Shown here piece by piece: positions 11,432-22,364 of a stretch of DNA of 64,000 bases. Where the stretch lies: contig KK106986.1 in assembly GCA_000611775.1 (NCBI GenBank), positions 620,001 through 684,000 on the forward strand. Reading direction: 5' to 3'. The stretch comes from Umbilicaria muhlenbergii. Its lineage: Eukaryota; Ascomycota; Lecanoromycetes; Umbilicariales; Umbilicariaceae. Positions within the stretch are counted from its first letter, which is position 1, and every line of letters begins with the position of its first letter. The notes under the pieces were generated by a model. It saw nothing but the letters and a program-made list of their open reading frames with translations, was not told the origin of the DNA and searched no databases. The translations under genes and the position numbers were made by a program.

Positions 11432-14400
11432 ATGTCTGCCCCGTCTACGCCGTCGCGTGGAGGGGTGGAGCGCGTCTTCGCAGCTTCCACGCCTTCTGAA
11501 CACCCCGACATGTCTCCGATGCAAATTACACCCCGAAGCAAGGTGCAGGCGATGCTGGCGTCCTTGGACGATGATCTTGACGTGCCAACGTCATCGAAAC
11601 AGCAAAGCGTGGGCAATGATTCGAATTCGCCTCCGCCAAAGGGCCGAGAGACCAGCGAAACCCAACACAATGAAAGTGATTCTGACGCTCCTAGAGAAAG
11701 TGACAACGATGACGTGAACTGTGCCCCCAAGGGCAGATTGGCAGCACGCTTGCTTGGGCAGAAACATCCAAAACAAGCTGTGGAGGCCGGAGAGGAGGTG
11801 GGGCTTGGGAACGCCTACGATAGGATTAAGAAGCAATTCTTGCTCAAAAAGAAGAATGAGAGGGTGGTCCCTGAACCGTCTGCATCCGTGGCAAAGGGCT
11901 CCTCTGAGGATGAGAGAGGTTCCAATGGAGTTACAACCCCACGACGGAGAAGATTAGCGACCGTTTTGTCCGACAGCTCCCAGAGTCCTCGTCGGAGTCG
12001 GATTGGCCATCGCGCATTATCACCCAGTCTGTTCATATCACCGGGAATAAGGTCGCCACCAATTTCCACGACGCAAGCCACCAATGGCGGTAACTCGGAC
12101 GGTGATCTCCCATCCGATCCTCTAGCAAACGCTAAACTCCTTGCGCTCGTTGCTCGGAAGAGATCGGAGAGGGAGGTGCAACCGCGAACATTATCCAGAA
12201 AGCCAGGGCGACACGCTATAGCAACCACAAGGGTCTCAGAGGTTGACAGTGAAAATGATGCCGTCGGTGAACGGAAATTAACACATCAGGCTCGCCCTAC
12301 ACGGAAAGCTACTAAGAAAGCTCTAGAGGAAATGAATAGAGAAACCCAACGGATGAGTCGAAATATGCAACTCGCGCACCAAGCGAAGACGAAAAAGAAA
12401 ATCACGAAAGAGAGTCTATTTGCACGCTTCAACTTCCGGACTGGCGTCGATCCAACAGCCAGTGCAGGTCACGCGATGGAATTTTCCACAACAAGTAGTT
12501 CGATTTGTGGCTCAGATGCGGCACCCCAGCCTGACAACGAGACCCCTCCTACGAGTCCTGCAAGTCTCGGCGAGTCATTTCAGCCGGGGTCCAGAAAGCT
12601 GGTAGATTACACATCCGCCGAGCGGGTTGGTGTGGGCATGGACGAAGAACTACCCAGGATGGAAGATATCATGTCTCAGCCAATCAGGCGCCTTGAGAAA
12701 GGACAGAGTGAGGCCACCGAGGCACCGGCTGAAGTGGTCTCAGATCAAGGAAAGAGCAAGAACGCAAATATCGGTTATCCCGCGATTCGTGTTCGCGTTT
12801 CACAGGGATTGCCTTCAACTAACGGCCTTGATCCCGATGCCGATACCGATAGCGACCTCGAAATCATTCCGGCTGTAAAAAAATATGATAGGATCTCAAA
12901 CATCTTCGATCGCCTCCCAGCGCAAAGAGTTACCGAAGGTCGCCCCCTACAGACTCTACGCGCGCTAGCACACCTGACCTCCCCAAGCAAGCAGGGGGTC
13001 AAAGCTCGAGCATCTTTAACTCCTGCAGAATTGGACGTCTCTCTGCAACAGAGAGCACGACAGCAAGCCGCCCAGGAGCGCGCAGAGAAACTCCAAGAGC
13101 TGAGGGATAGGGGTATTGTTGTGCAGACGGCAGAAGAACGAGAGCGAGACCAAGCTGAAGTCGAGGATCTATTGGAGAAAGCGCGAAGAGAGGGTGCTGA
13201 GATTCTTAGAAAGGAGAAAGGTGCCGCAAAGAAGGAAAGGCATGCGAACGGTGAGGATGACGGGCTAGATGATTCAAGCGAGGAAGACGAGGAGTATCAG
13301 GATGACGAGGTGGATGAGCGTATGGAAGAAGTCTCTGGTTCAGAGGAGGAAGACATGGATGAAGAGGGTGAGGAAGATGTGGACGTTGACGAGGCCGAGG
13401 ATGATGAAGATGGAGATCAAGTAGGAGGTGTAGCGCTTGATGTCGTGCAAAGCGGACTCGGTGACCAGGAGGTTGACATGCATGATGACGGAAGCGACAA
13501 GGAAGAAGACGAACCAGAACTCAACATCGTTCAAAACAAACGAAGAAGTAAAGCTACGCGCGTGATCTACGATGAAGACGACGAGGACTTTAGCGGCAGC
13601 GTCGAGAATACTCCAGCGACGATACCAGAAGTGGCAAGGAATCCCCTCATGGCAGCTTTATCCATATCAAATGAGGCACCTATGGGTCTGACCCAAGCAT
13701 TTGCAGCCACCATGGCAGACACGCAAACGCAATCATCCGACGATAACGAGATTGTCGATGGCCTAAATCTAGAGCAGGATTCCTTGAGTTTCTTAGGTCC
13801 CGTGCCGGAACCAGATTTTCCAGTACTCGACGTGGATGCCGATCAGGAACTTATCGCGGACAGCCAAGGCCAGAAGACACAGGATGTTACTCAAGCCACT
13901 TCAGCAATGCGAGAGATTAAAATTCATTATTCGCAATCACAAGTCCGATATGATACAGTAAATGATCTGGATGTCTTGCCCACAGCTACACAATACTCGG
14001 ATATTCCGGACCCAACGCAAGATGTTGGGTTTGGTATGTCGTCACCAATTGCTGGTCGTTTCGTATCAGCACCGCCTTCAACTCAGGATACCGTTCTCCT
14101 CTCTGGCGTTCCAAGACCTGAGTCGTCGGTCGCGAAAAGGAAAGGCCGTCTAAGGCGGCGGACGGAAACCGTTCCCGTTCTTTCCGACGTTGATGAGGAT
14201 GATGCTTCATCTGAAACTGCGGAAAACGGTTTTGAGATTTCTGCGAACGTTTTTGATGTTATGAAGAATGCAGCGAGGCAGCCTGCGCCTATACAAGATG
14301 CCTTCGACAGGAAGAAAAGTGACGCTAAAGGTATGGTCGAGGAACAAGCTGAGGAGTCTGAGGACGAGTACGCTGGGCTTGGTGGGGCTAGCGATGATGA

Positions 14401-15561
14401 GAGCGCGGCGGAAGAGGATGAGGAAGTGAGGCAGATGATAGATGAAGGAGAGGTCAAGGTGGATGAGCGAAAAATTGCCGCTTTCTATGCGTGAGTCTAT
14501 CTACCGTGAGCGACAGCAACTCCGCATAGCTAACCGTAACGAATAGAGACAAGGAGCGTGCAAGGGATGAGAAAGCGGTGGAGAAGCTTTTCAAAGATAT
14601 TAACAGTGGCCTACTTCGCAGAAAACGTGGTGCCGATTTTGACCTGTCCGATTCCGACGACGATGTAGAGGCCCGACGAAGAATGAAGAGAAGAGAATTC
14701 GCCAAAATGAGAAAAGCACTTCTCGAAGATGGCAACATTAGCAAGATCGCCGAGAACCCTAAGAAGCTTGCTTTCTTACGAGCCATCGAGGACCGTGAGC
14801 AAGACGAAGACCTTGATTTCCTTGACCAGCCGGAGGAGTCGTCCCAGATAATTCCTGACTCCCAGGGTGCCGAAACACAGGCCCAACCAGCGATTTCCGA
14901 ATCCGCAAATGGCAAATCCAAACGGCCACTTCAAGATTCCATGCCCGATGCCGCAAACCGTCCCCCAGCGCCCCACCAGCGCGTTCAAAAAACAAAGAAG
15001 CCATCCAGCCTCGCGGAAATCCGTGAGTCAGTATCCTTCCTCATCGAAGAACCAGACGCCATGCCACCGCAGCCCCACCTCGAGTCATCAGAATCAGACG
15101 AAGACGAAGACGGGAAGGCCCAGCCAGAGACCGAAAACGAACCCGACCCCTTCGCCTCCCGCCGCCGTACCAACCCCGTCATCGACCGCATCTCCCTCAA
15201 ACGTGCCGAATCCGCCAACACCGCCACCCACACCACCCGGCTCGCCTTCCACGACCCCACTTCCGGCGCAGCGCCAACGGGGTTCCGCGTCCCGAGTTTG
15301 CTCCGGCGCGCGACCACCCAGGTCACGGACAATCACGGCGTTACGACCGCGAGCACGGAGCGAGCGGCTGGAGGGGCGGAGAAGGGCGAGTTCGTCAGGA
15401 GGGGCGGGTCGAAGAAAAGTAGTATTAATTATCATGCGAGGGAGATGGCGAGGATGAAGGTGCTGAGGGAGGGGGAGAGGAAGAGGAATGAGGGGAGGAT
15501 GAGGGCGGCGGGGTCGAGGGATGGGATTTTGGGGTCGTTGGGTAAGGGATGTTTTGAGTAG
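11432..15561 (+). CDS. mrc1: Mediator of replication checkpoint Mrc1 (Claspin-like)
   Basis: This encodes the replisome adaptor that carries the stalled-fork signal from the ATR-type kinase to the effector kinase and supports fork speed. Two exons (11432-14490 and 14547-15561) give about 1357 residues; the 56-nt intron splits an Ala codon. The protein is largely disordered and acidic. An SQ/TQ cluster lies at about residues 760-900 (for example TQTQSSDD and SQGQKTQDVTQ), the sites phosphorylated by the upstream kinase in known homologues. The conserved MRC1-type domain spans the junction (AAFYADKERARDEKAVEKLF, then NSGLLRRKRG and EARRRMKRREFAKMRKALL). A Glu/Asp-rich block lies near residues 605-700. 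The C-terminus is basic. The call rests on the MRC1 domain plus the SQ/TQ cluster. It is convergent with the next gene. Confidence 0.9.
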
Positions 15562-15691
15562 GTGCATGGATGGGTTGATAGAGTCAAAAGACTTGAGGCG
15601 TAGAGGCGTTTACAAGCGAGCATCAAAGCTCTGAATGAAACACGGACTAAACGTTCCGAATGACTGTCATCTCATCTCACGTAACTAATCG

Positions 15692-16822
15692 TCATCTCAT
15701 CATACCATCATGTACCATCCCCCCCTCCCTCCTCCCTTCTAAAAGCCTCCACTCAACCCCAACCATCCACTCCACTCCCCCCACCTGCACCTCCCAAACC
15801 GGCTTCTTCACCCCCACCACCGCCCCCACCCTGACTTCATCCCGCCCACCCCCACCCCCGTTCCCATCCCCCATCAACACCCACCCCTTCCCATTTCCCT
15901 CCCCTTCCATCTGCCCAACCAACCACATCCCCCTCCCACTCCCTCCACTCACACCCCCCACCTTAATCTTCTCCACCCATGCCGCTGCTTCTTCCCTACT
16001 CCCAACCGTATACCGCGCCGTCTCAACCACCCAGTCCCGAACCGTAGACGCGAGACCCACTGGTACGAATTTCTGCCCGCGCCGGTGCGGGGAGAGGAGC
16101 GCTGGGGGGTTGTGGGTGGTGGTTTCTGGCTCTGTGGGGAGGATGAAGGATGGACGGGCAGGGAAGGGTTGTGAGGGGGAAGTGGGGGAGGTATGGGAGG
16201 GGTGGGTGTGGGTGAGGAGGAAGCGGGGGGCTGGACCCCGTGGGGGGAGGGGAGGGGAGGGGTGTATTGGGGATGGGGATGGGGGTGCGGGTGGGGAGGA
16301 GGAGAGGGTGATAGGGTCGTGGTGGGGGTGGGAGTGGGGACGCGGTAGCGGTGGAGGGGAAGGGGTTGGGCGGATGCGTTTGTGCGGGCGGGGTGTGGAG
16401 GTCTTGAGGGGGATGTCGTTGGGTTCAGCATGGTGGGATGGGGGGTCGATGGGGAGGGTCTCGGCGTCGTTATCTGCTGCTGCGAGGTCCTCGCTGTCGG
16501 AGTGGTCTTCGATATCTTCGCGCGGTCTTATGGGTCGGCGGACTCGCGGTACTAGTGGCGAGGTTGATGCTGAGGGGACTACATCTTCGTCTTTGTCCCT
16601 TCTTGCTGACGGGAGCGCGAATCTGGGTGTCGGTGCGAACTGCTGAGATGAAGCTTCTGAGAGGCGGTGCTGCACGCGGAGGGAAGAGGTAGGCTTTGAA
16701 GCGGTGCGCGGTTTAGGGTTGGTGATGAAGCGGTGGGGGGATGGTGTCTAGGTCCTTGACGTCAGCGCAGTTTTTGGGCTGTAGCAGTAGCACCGGGGAC
16801 CTACGACTGGCGGCGGTGCCAT
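15692..16822 (-). CDS. Conserved fungal Pro-rich protein, unknown function
   Basis: Two exons (16822-16805, only 18 nt, and 16747-15692) joined by a 57-nt intron give about 357 residues starting MAPPPV and continuing TPSPHRFITNPKPRT. The start was chosen because this splice is in phase and gives a typical fungal nuclear-protein N-terminus. Residues 30-200 are disordered, rich in Pro, Ser and His, with basic patches and acidic clusters. The C-terminal 140 residues look ordered: a segment KFVPVGLASTVRDWVVETA, then Gly/Val-rich strands ending in VWEVQVGGVEWMVGVEWRLL, which could form a small beta-barrel. I do not recognise a named domain. Codon and base use is skewed: the sense strand is very C-rich in the middle and G-rich near the end. 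It is convergent with mrc1. Confidence 0.7.
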
Positions 16823-17556
16823 TGACTCAGTAAGGCGGTCTGTCTGTCTACATGGCTGGTGGTGGTGGTGGAGGATTCTCGGATATTCCCCGGTTCTAGC
16901 AAGGAACCCTAGAATAGATCTCGGGTCGTTCAAGAGTCCTCGGTGGGATTCCTGGATATCCCGACGACAGACGGATTGACCCCGTGCACTGGTATGCCTT
17001 CCACCATAGCTCGGAAAGGATGGTGAGGCGTTCGGATGAGTTGGTCTTCGGTCCTCGCAATGAGTCTTTGCGAGTGGTAATGACTTGTTCAAATTTGCTC
17101 CCACTCTCGCCACTCATAATTAACGTTCTAGTGATAACCGGTGAGACAAATTGAGGTTGGTGTTCGTTCAATGGTAAATCGTTCTTAGCAAATAATAAGC
17201 ACGTCAATAAACTGGCATGTACGTATGAAGTTATTCCCGATCTATTCGGACCATTGACAGAAGTTAAGGATGGCCTAATGCAGATTTTACAGCCCTACAT
17301 GTGTTCATCTACATTGTGTTTAACTTTGCACCTTTTCTGGCCCGATTGGCGTCTGCAATAACACGAGAGCGTAAGCCAGCAACATCTTCGAGTTTGCTTA
17401 TGGCTTCCCAGGTATTGTTTCTAGAATTTGCTTTCAAGCATCAATGCGTCTGTTGAGATGTAGGCGGCGCTGTACTTTCTTCCCAGAATGTACAATAGGA
17501 ATACAATGTTTTGTGTCCTTCCCCCAAACTCCTCTGTTCATTTCTAAATCCTCCCT
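16823..17556. other. Intergenic
   Basis: No convincing gene. A GGT trinucleotide run sits near 16858-16873. One 73-codon frame on the minus strand (17117-16896) has an ATG but no family resemblance, and is not called. Confidence 0.5.
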
Positions 17557-18730
17557 TCAAGGACCCGACGGACCACAAGTAGGAGCAGGCGCCCAAGTGA
17601 AATTCCCCGGTGTTGTACTACCAGACACCTTCTCTGCTTTAACCAGCGCCGGAATTACGGATCCTGTGGCAAGGTTAAAATTCCTATGACCAATCACACG
17701 CAGAACCCCTCCGAGAGCTCCTGAGTGGCTGGTGAAAGAGATGAAGGTACTGTCATCATGAGTGAAGATGTCGTCTAGGAGCTCTGTCATGCGGGCATCG
17801 AGAGCTGGATCGGTTTCTCGTGCGTCTGCACGCCATAATTCATCATCCTCGGTGAAGCCATTCTCGAAGTTGTAGGTAGGGTCACGGTTGTGAATGTAGG
17901 TCTTGGTGCTTCGGCGATCGCAAGTATGTACACCAATGGCTTCCCGCAAAAGCTGTAACTGGTAAGCAATAGCTCCTGCTCAGATCCTTCACAGGCTTAC
18001 CTCTTTCACCGTGGGAACAAAGGGATGGCGTGCAGGAAGCTTCAAGCCCGAAAAAGTGATGTTTGCCGTGTCGAGACACCTCGTAAGCGGGCTTGTGTAG
18101 TACGTCTGAGGTGTTGGTATATGCTGTTCCTCAATCTCTTTTGCCCAGAACCGATTGGCTATCTCTGCCTGTTCGACGCCAGACTCAGTGAGATGAGCAT
18201 CCGCCCAGATCACAGTTCCATTTCCATCTTGCTTGGACCAGTAGCACTGGGTCATATATCGCACCGTCAGCCATTTAGATCGATCATGATGCAACTTGTT
18301 CCCACTTACGTTCCATGCAGGTGTTCCGTAGAAACTCTCTGCAACGTTATGTATACCTTCGCCATGACGACCCATATAAAGCACTTTATAGTGAACGTCT
18401 CGTCCTGCTTCCCGGTTAAGGCGATGGACTTCTTGTTTGAAACGTTGCCATTGGGTCAAACTTAGGTCTGTATCATGACCTGTAGACGGGTAGGATCGGT
18501 CGATGAGACCAAAGTTGACAAGGGTCTAAAATTCGATCAGTGCCAGCCTCATCCAATCATGAAGTCACTGCATGTACATAATTAAAATTTGAGTCATCGG
18601 TGTTAGGATCATCCTGCAGGAAGTAACCGGGCACAGTGGAATATTGAATATGCGACGGTGCAACGGCTTCGCCCATTACGATGAACAGAGTCACAAGAAC
18701 AGTCAAGACGAATAGGGAAGGACTGTTCAT
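17557..18730 (-). CDS. Secreted histidine phosphatase (phosphoglycerate mutase-like)
   Basis: This encodes a member of the histidine phosphatase superfamily, about 336 residues. Four exons (18730-18578, 18525-18310, 18246-18001, 17952-17557) are joined by introns of 52, 63 and 48 nt. The first 24 residues (MNSPSLFVLTVLVTLFIVMG and on to about Ala24) form a signal peptide, so the protein should enter the secretory path. The catalytic motif RHGEGIHN starts at about residue 104, with the phospho-accepting His at 105. HLTESGVEQ, TSPLTRC and the second-half SHSGALGGVLRVIGH motif supply the remaining pocket residues. The third acceptor can also be 6 nt earlier (17958), which would insert Leu-Gln. 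Related fungal proteins are called PMU1-like. The substrate is unknown. Confidence 0.87.
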
Positions 18731-19704
18731 AGACAGAATTCAGCGATAGCAATGCTGTATTATTGCCGAGTAACGTACATGAAGACCTCCGTCCTGATGA
18801 GGGCTGATCTGCACCGCTGACTTCTAACGTTCCGGACCTGCATCGTTTCGACGGAAATATCACGCCTTCCTTGAAGGGAAAATGGGAGATGCCATCAGGG
18901 AACCAAGAATCCCACAACTACAGGACAGCACCGAGAAGAACGAGGGCTCGAAGGGATAATAATACCTGGCGATGGCGCTAGTCGCACCATTACGCTAAGC
19001 TACATATAGTAGGTCTGATGCTCTGTTCAAACAGTGTCCGCCTTCTGCCGTGACCAACGAGGGCGTGGGAGATCGATTGGCCGAATAAAAGGTCGCCTGT
19101 TGACCCAGATCGACGGGTGTCTTCACTGCCTACCAGTCGGCAACATTCCGAACCTCATGTGCCTCGGGTGCCGTCAATGTTCGCCTGATGACTTGAGGAC
19201 ACTTCTGCGTTCGACATGGTCTCATGCTATGCATCACTTGAGATCCACGGTTTACGGTTGAAAGCAATGCTGCTCAAGGGTGACCACCCACTGATACTAT
19301 TATAAGAAATACTCTTGTACGATCGTGATCTGAAAGGTGTTTATTCTCTTCTTCCTTTTGTCAGCTGAAGTGATACCAACCCGACGGATATTCCGTCTGA
19401 AGCGTTCATCTTTCTTTCAAGAACCTCCAACTCTTGTTCGCCTTTCACACATGAAACATTCATCATACACTCATACTACATCCCATCAAACAGTAATCTC
19501 CTTGCAATACTTTTCTCGCGCACCTGCTGCTAGCGTTGTCCATCATAGAAGTGAACACTGCATGCAGCCTCGACGCTTCATGTTCCTCACCATGTCTATT
19601 GATCGGGCGAAATTCGGTCTCTGGAGTGGATTTGGAAGACGTAAAGGGGTTCGTGTGGTCATCTGCGGATTTCTGGAAGACCCACGAGACTTCTCCACCG
19701 ATCC
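18731..19704. other. Intergenic
   Basis: This 974-bp stretch holds the upstream region of the histidine phosphatase gene and the 3' flank of the zinc-finger gene. Short open frames on both strands lack splice support, and I see no gene. Confidence 0.5.
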
Positions 19705-20924
19705 TCAAGGTCGGTCTCCATTCAGGTTCCTCAGGTACCCATCTATCAGGGTCTGGTGACCTTCCAAATCCTCTTCATCCACCCAAGAATCTGTTCTGCC
19801 ATCTAGCCACTGTACTAGATAAGACCATCGCCCAAAGTTCGTCCTCCCATCAATAATGTTGATCGGAGTGTTGGAGCTCGTCGCGGGCTGCGATCTCAGC
19901 TGGTACTATGAGTAATAGTTAACATGGGTCACTAACACATCCTGGATGTCGTACCTGAGCTGGCACAGGAGCGGGCTGACTTGACGCTGGCGGTGATGCC
20001 GGTAGGCTCCGTGGCTGGAAGCGCACTGTCTCGCCCGACTGAGCCTCCTGGAGAAACTGTCAATGGTCTGCGTTAATGTCTTCTGTTCGGAACTTGACTT
20101 ACGTGCCAGACCTGCGCGTGCTTCCAAGGAGAGTCGGGCTTGAGCAGCTCACTGATCATTGCCTGGTAGAATAGGATCCTGGTCAGTGGCCGCCATCTTC
20201 CCTCTACCACGCCCCGATTGTCCACCAGAGAGAAGCGCCATGCACCATCTCCCAACCGAAAGCCGTCGCTTCTCCCAGATATGTAACGCTGGGCCACTAA
20301 TGTTGACGCTGTGGCCAGTTCATTCAAGAAGCTTGGCCAAGGAGTTGTATTGGGCAGGTGAAGCGTTCTTGAAAAGTTCTGAGCTTCCGCCACATATACA
20401 ACAACGAAGCATACGGGGCCGTGCTGGGACTGTCGTTTTAGCAACCAAGCCGATCGTGTGGAACGAGGGTAACCAACTGGCTGTGAGAGGAGAGACCGGG
20501 TCTCAGGAGTGTCCGTGCCTAACCCTCTTGCCTCTTGAGCATGTTCGGTCGTTGTGCGCGGACCAAGCGTGCCCATCATGCTTTCCATTGATGAGATGAA
20601 AGGAGGACGTCCCGGAGCAGGCCGGTCGGGAACCTCACTCAGCCTAAAGCGACCGGCACCTGGAGGATGAGCTCCACTTGGCCGTGCCAGGCCAACAGTG
20701 TCGATGCCGTCGTCACCCTCAATTAGAGCAGGAGGTGGCGCTCTTGGAGCAGGATGGGCTGACACCATCGCCAGGAAGCCAGTGGTCCGAGATCGTCCTT
20801 GTGTTACGACGGCTGGAGCTGGGTCCTGTGCTAGTACATCCGGGTGTATGAAGCGGATGTGTCTCTCTAGCAGATCCCGGTTTATAAAGGCTGCCGGGCA
20901 GTGTGGGCATGCGTGTCGTGGCAT
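19705..20924 (-). CDS. C2H2 zinc finger protein with C-terminal chromodomain-like region
   Basis: Three exons (20924-20103, 20056-19955, 19905-19705) joined by phase-0 introns of 46 and 49 nt give about 374 residues. Residues 6-27 form one classical C2H2 finger: Cys6, Cys9, Phe13, Leu19, His22 and His27 in C-x2-C-x12-H-x4-H spacing. A Pro-rich linker follows. Residues about 165-275 look ordered (VCFVVVYVAEAQNF, LPNTTPWPSFLNELATAS, WRFSLVDNRGVVEGRWRPLT). The last exon ends with a chromodomain-like segment: IIDGRTNFGRWSYLVQWLDG followed by SWVDEEDLEG and LIDGYLRNL, matching the strand-Trp-helix pattern of chromo domains. The first chromo strand with its aromatic residue is not evident. The architecture suggests a DNA-bound reader of histone tails, but that is inference. 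It is the most unusual domain combination in the window. Confidence 0.72.
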
Positions 20925-22364
20925 GTCTTACTGTTCCGGAAGGATCTCAAAGGTACGTGAGCAGGAAACGTATTAAGGAGATGAAAGAAGTAACCGGATG
21001 GCACGATATACGTTTTCTGAGAGGATAGAACTGGAATAGGAGCAGTTCTACGTTGTTTGTTTTGACAGCTTGCAGAGCAACGCTTTCAATAAAGGTTGTC
21101 AGAAAAGCCAGTGTGTACAGGTTGAGGATGCTCAGTACATGAAATTCAAGGAGAATGTAAGAATGGCTTGGTATATAACGTATACGGATGAAAGAAGGAT
21201 TGGTGGTGAATGGGAAGAAGTGGATGAATTCAAGGGGTGAAGCATCGAGGTGAACATATCGTGTTGATCAAGGGCATATGAAGTGCGGAAGATGAATACA
21301 TTGCATGGAAGAGACGAGATAGTGACTTCACCGCAAGACAACTATCCGTTACGTTCGTCGAGGACCGCCCTTTTACCTACACCCTGGAGCCGGAGTTTGG
21401 CAAAGTACTCTTATAAAGTCAAACCTACACGTCCGGTTTTTTTTACAGCTTTTTGGCTGACAGTCGTTCTGCTTGATAACGAGGAGCATCCTTAAGCTAT
21501 TATACCTCTAACTAACGAGTTTGCCAATAGGTACGGGGTCTTTTGACTTTCCTATATGTCTATCAGCACGTTCTACTTGCTTCGCTATTCCTTATTTCTC
21601 ACTAGGTGGCATCTGCGCGTGGCTTCCTTCACATGTCCAGATAAGGATTTGCAGGAAACCCTCGGTGTCACAGGGCTCGGCGACTTCTGGAATCATTAGT
21701 GTTGGGTAGCTGTCAATGAATGCCGCGTTTGGGTCGATTGGGAGCATTCACAGTCATATCGGAAGTGGGACGGGGAGCTACAGCGTTTTTGGTCGTCAAT
21801 CGCTGGGACAGAAAGGCGCTTTGATCACTACTCCATGAATGACCGGCGACGAAAATTGCGATTATACGGTGGGGATAGCATTTGGCATCTTCTTCGAAGC
21901 CAGCAGCATGAGGGAAACTCATACTGCGGAAGATGTACGATAGATTGTCCTGTTAGATGTTGGTCACAGTACATGAAATTTTCAACTATGTATTGACATC
22001 CGGAAATACGATGATTTGTTTGTATAAGTGATGGAGTGGGCACTCCAGGTTGCGGCCCTATGTTTGACAGTTCTTCATCATCATAAACTTAATTCTGCAT
22101 GTGTCTACCATAAGTAGTAACCATCGTTTCAAAAAGTCGATGAAGATTGGAACGAGGACCATCGAGAGCATCATTGTAGGCGAACCCTAGTCAACATGAA
22201 CATCGACCTGGAGGTAAACATTGTCCCTTTCTGTGTTGATGCACAACCATGACAATTGAACGCCAACTACCAGACGCTGAGATGGCTGTTCACCAGCCTT
22301 TTGCTCCGCCGCCAACATATCCCGCGACGCCATAGATATAGCAATAGATAGCAGATAGGAATGC
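20925..22364. other. Intergenic, 1.4 kb
   Basis: This stretch lies between the zinc-finger gene start and the mad2 stop. Short open frames exist on both strands but none has matching splice sites or a recognisable protein, and I see no RNA gene. It should include the zinc-finger gene promoter. Confidence 0.5.

Noticed and set aside
15660-16646. Long open frame on the plus strand opposite the Pro-rich gene
   Set aside because: It is low-complexity (Pro, Ser, Gly) and mirrors the skewed composition of the minus-strand gene, whose spliced product is far more protein-like.
16896-17117. 73-codon frame on the minus strand starting MSGESGSKFEQV
   Set aside because: It has no family resemblance and no splice or context support, and frames of this length occur by chance.
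19337-19856. Plus-strand frames near the end of the zinc-finger gene
   Set aside because: They overlap the chromodomain-like exon on the other strand and show no domain.
20159-20976. Plus-strand frames opposite the zinc-finger gene
   Set aside because: They lack a family match, while the minus strand has a perfect C2H2 finger and consistent introns.
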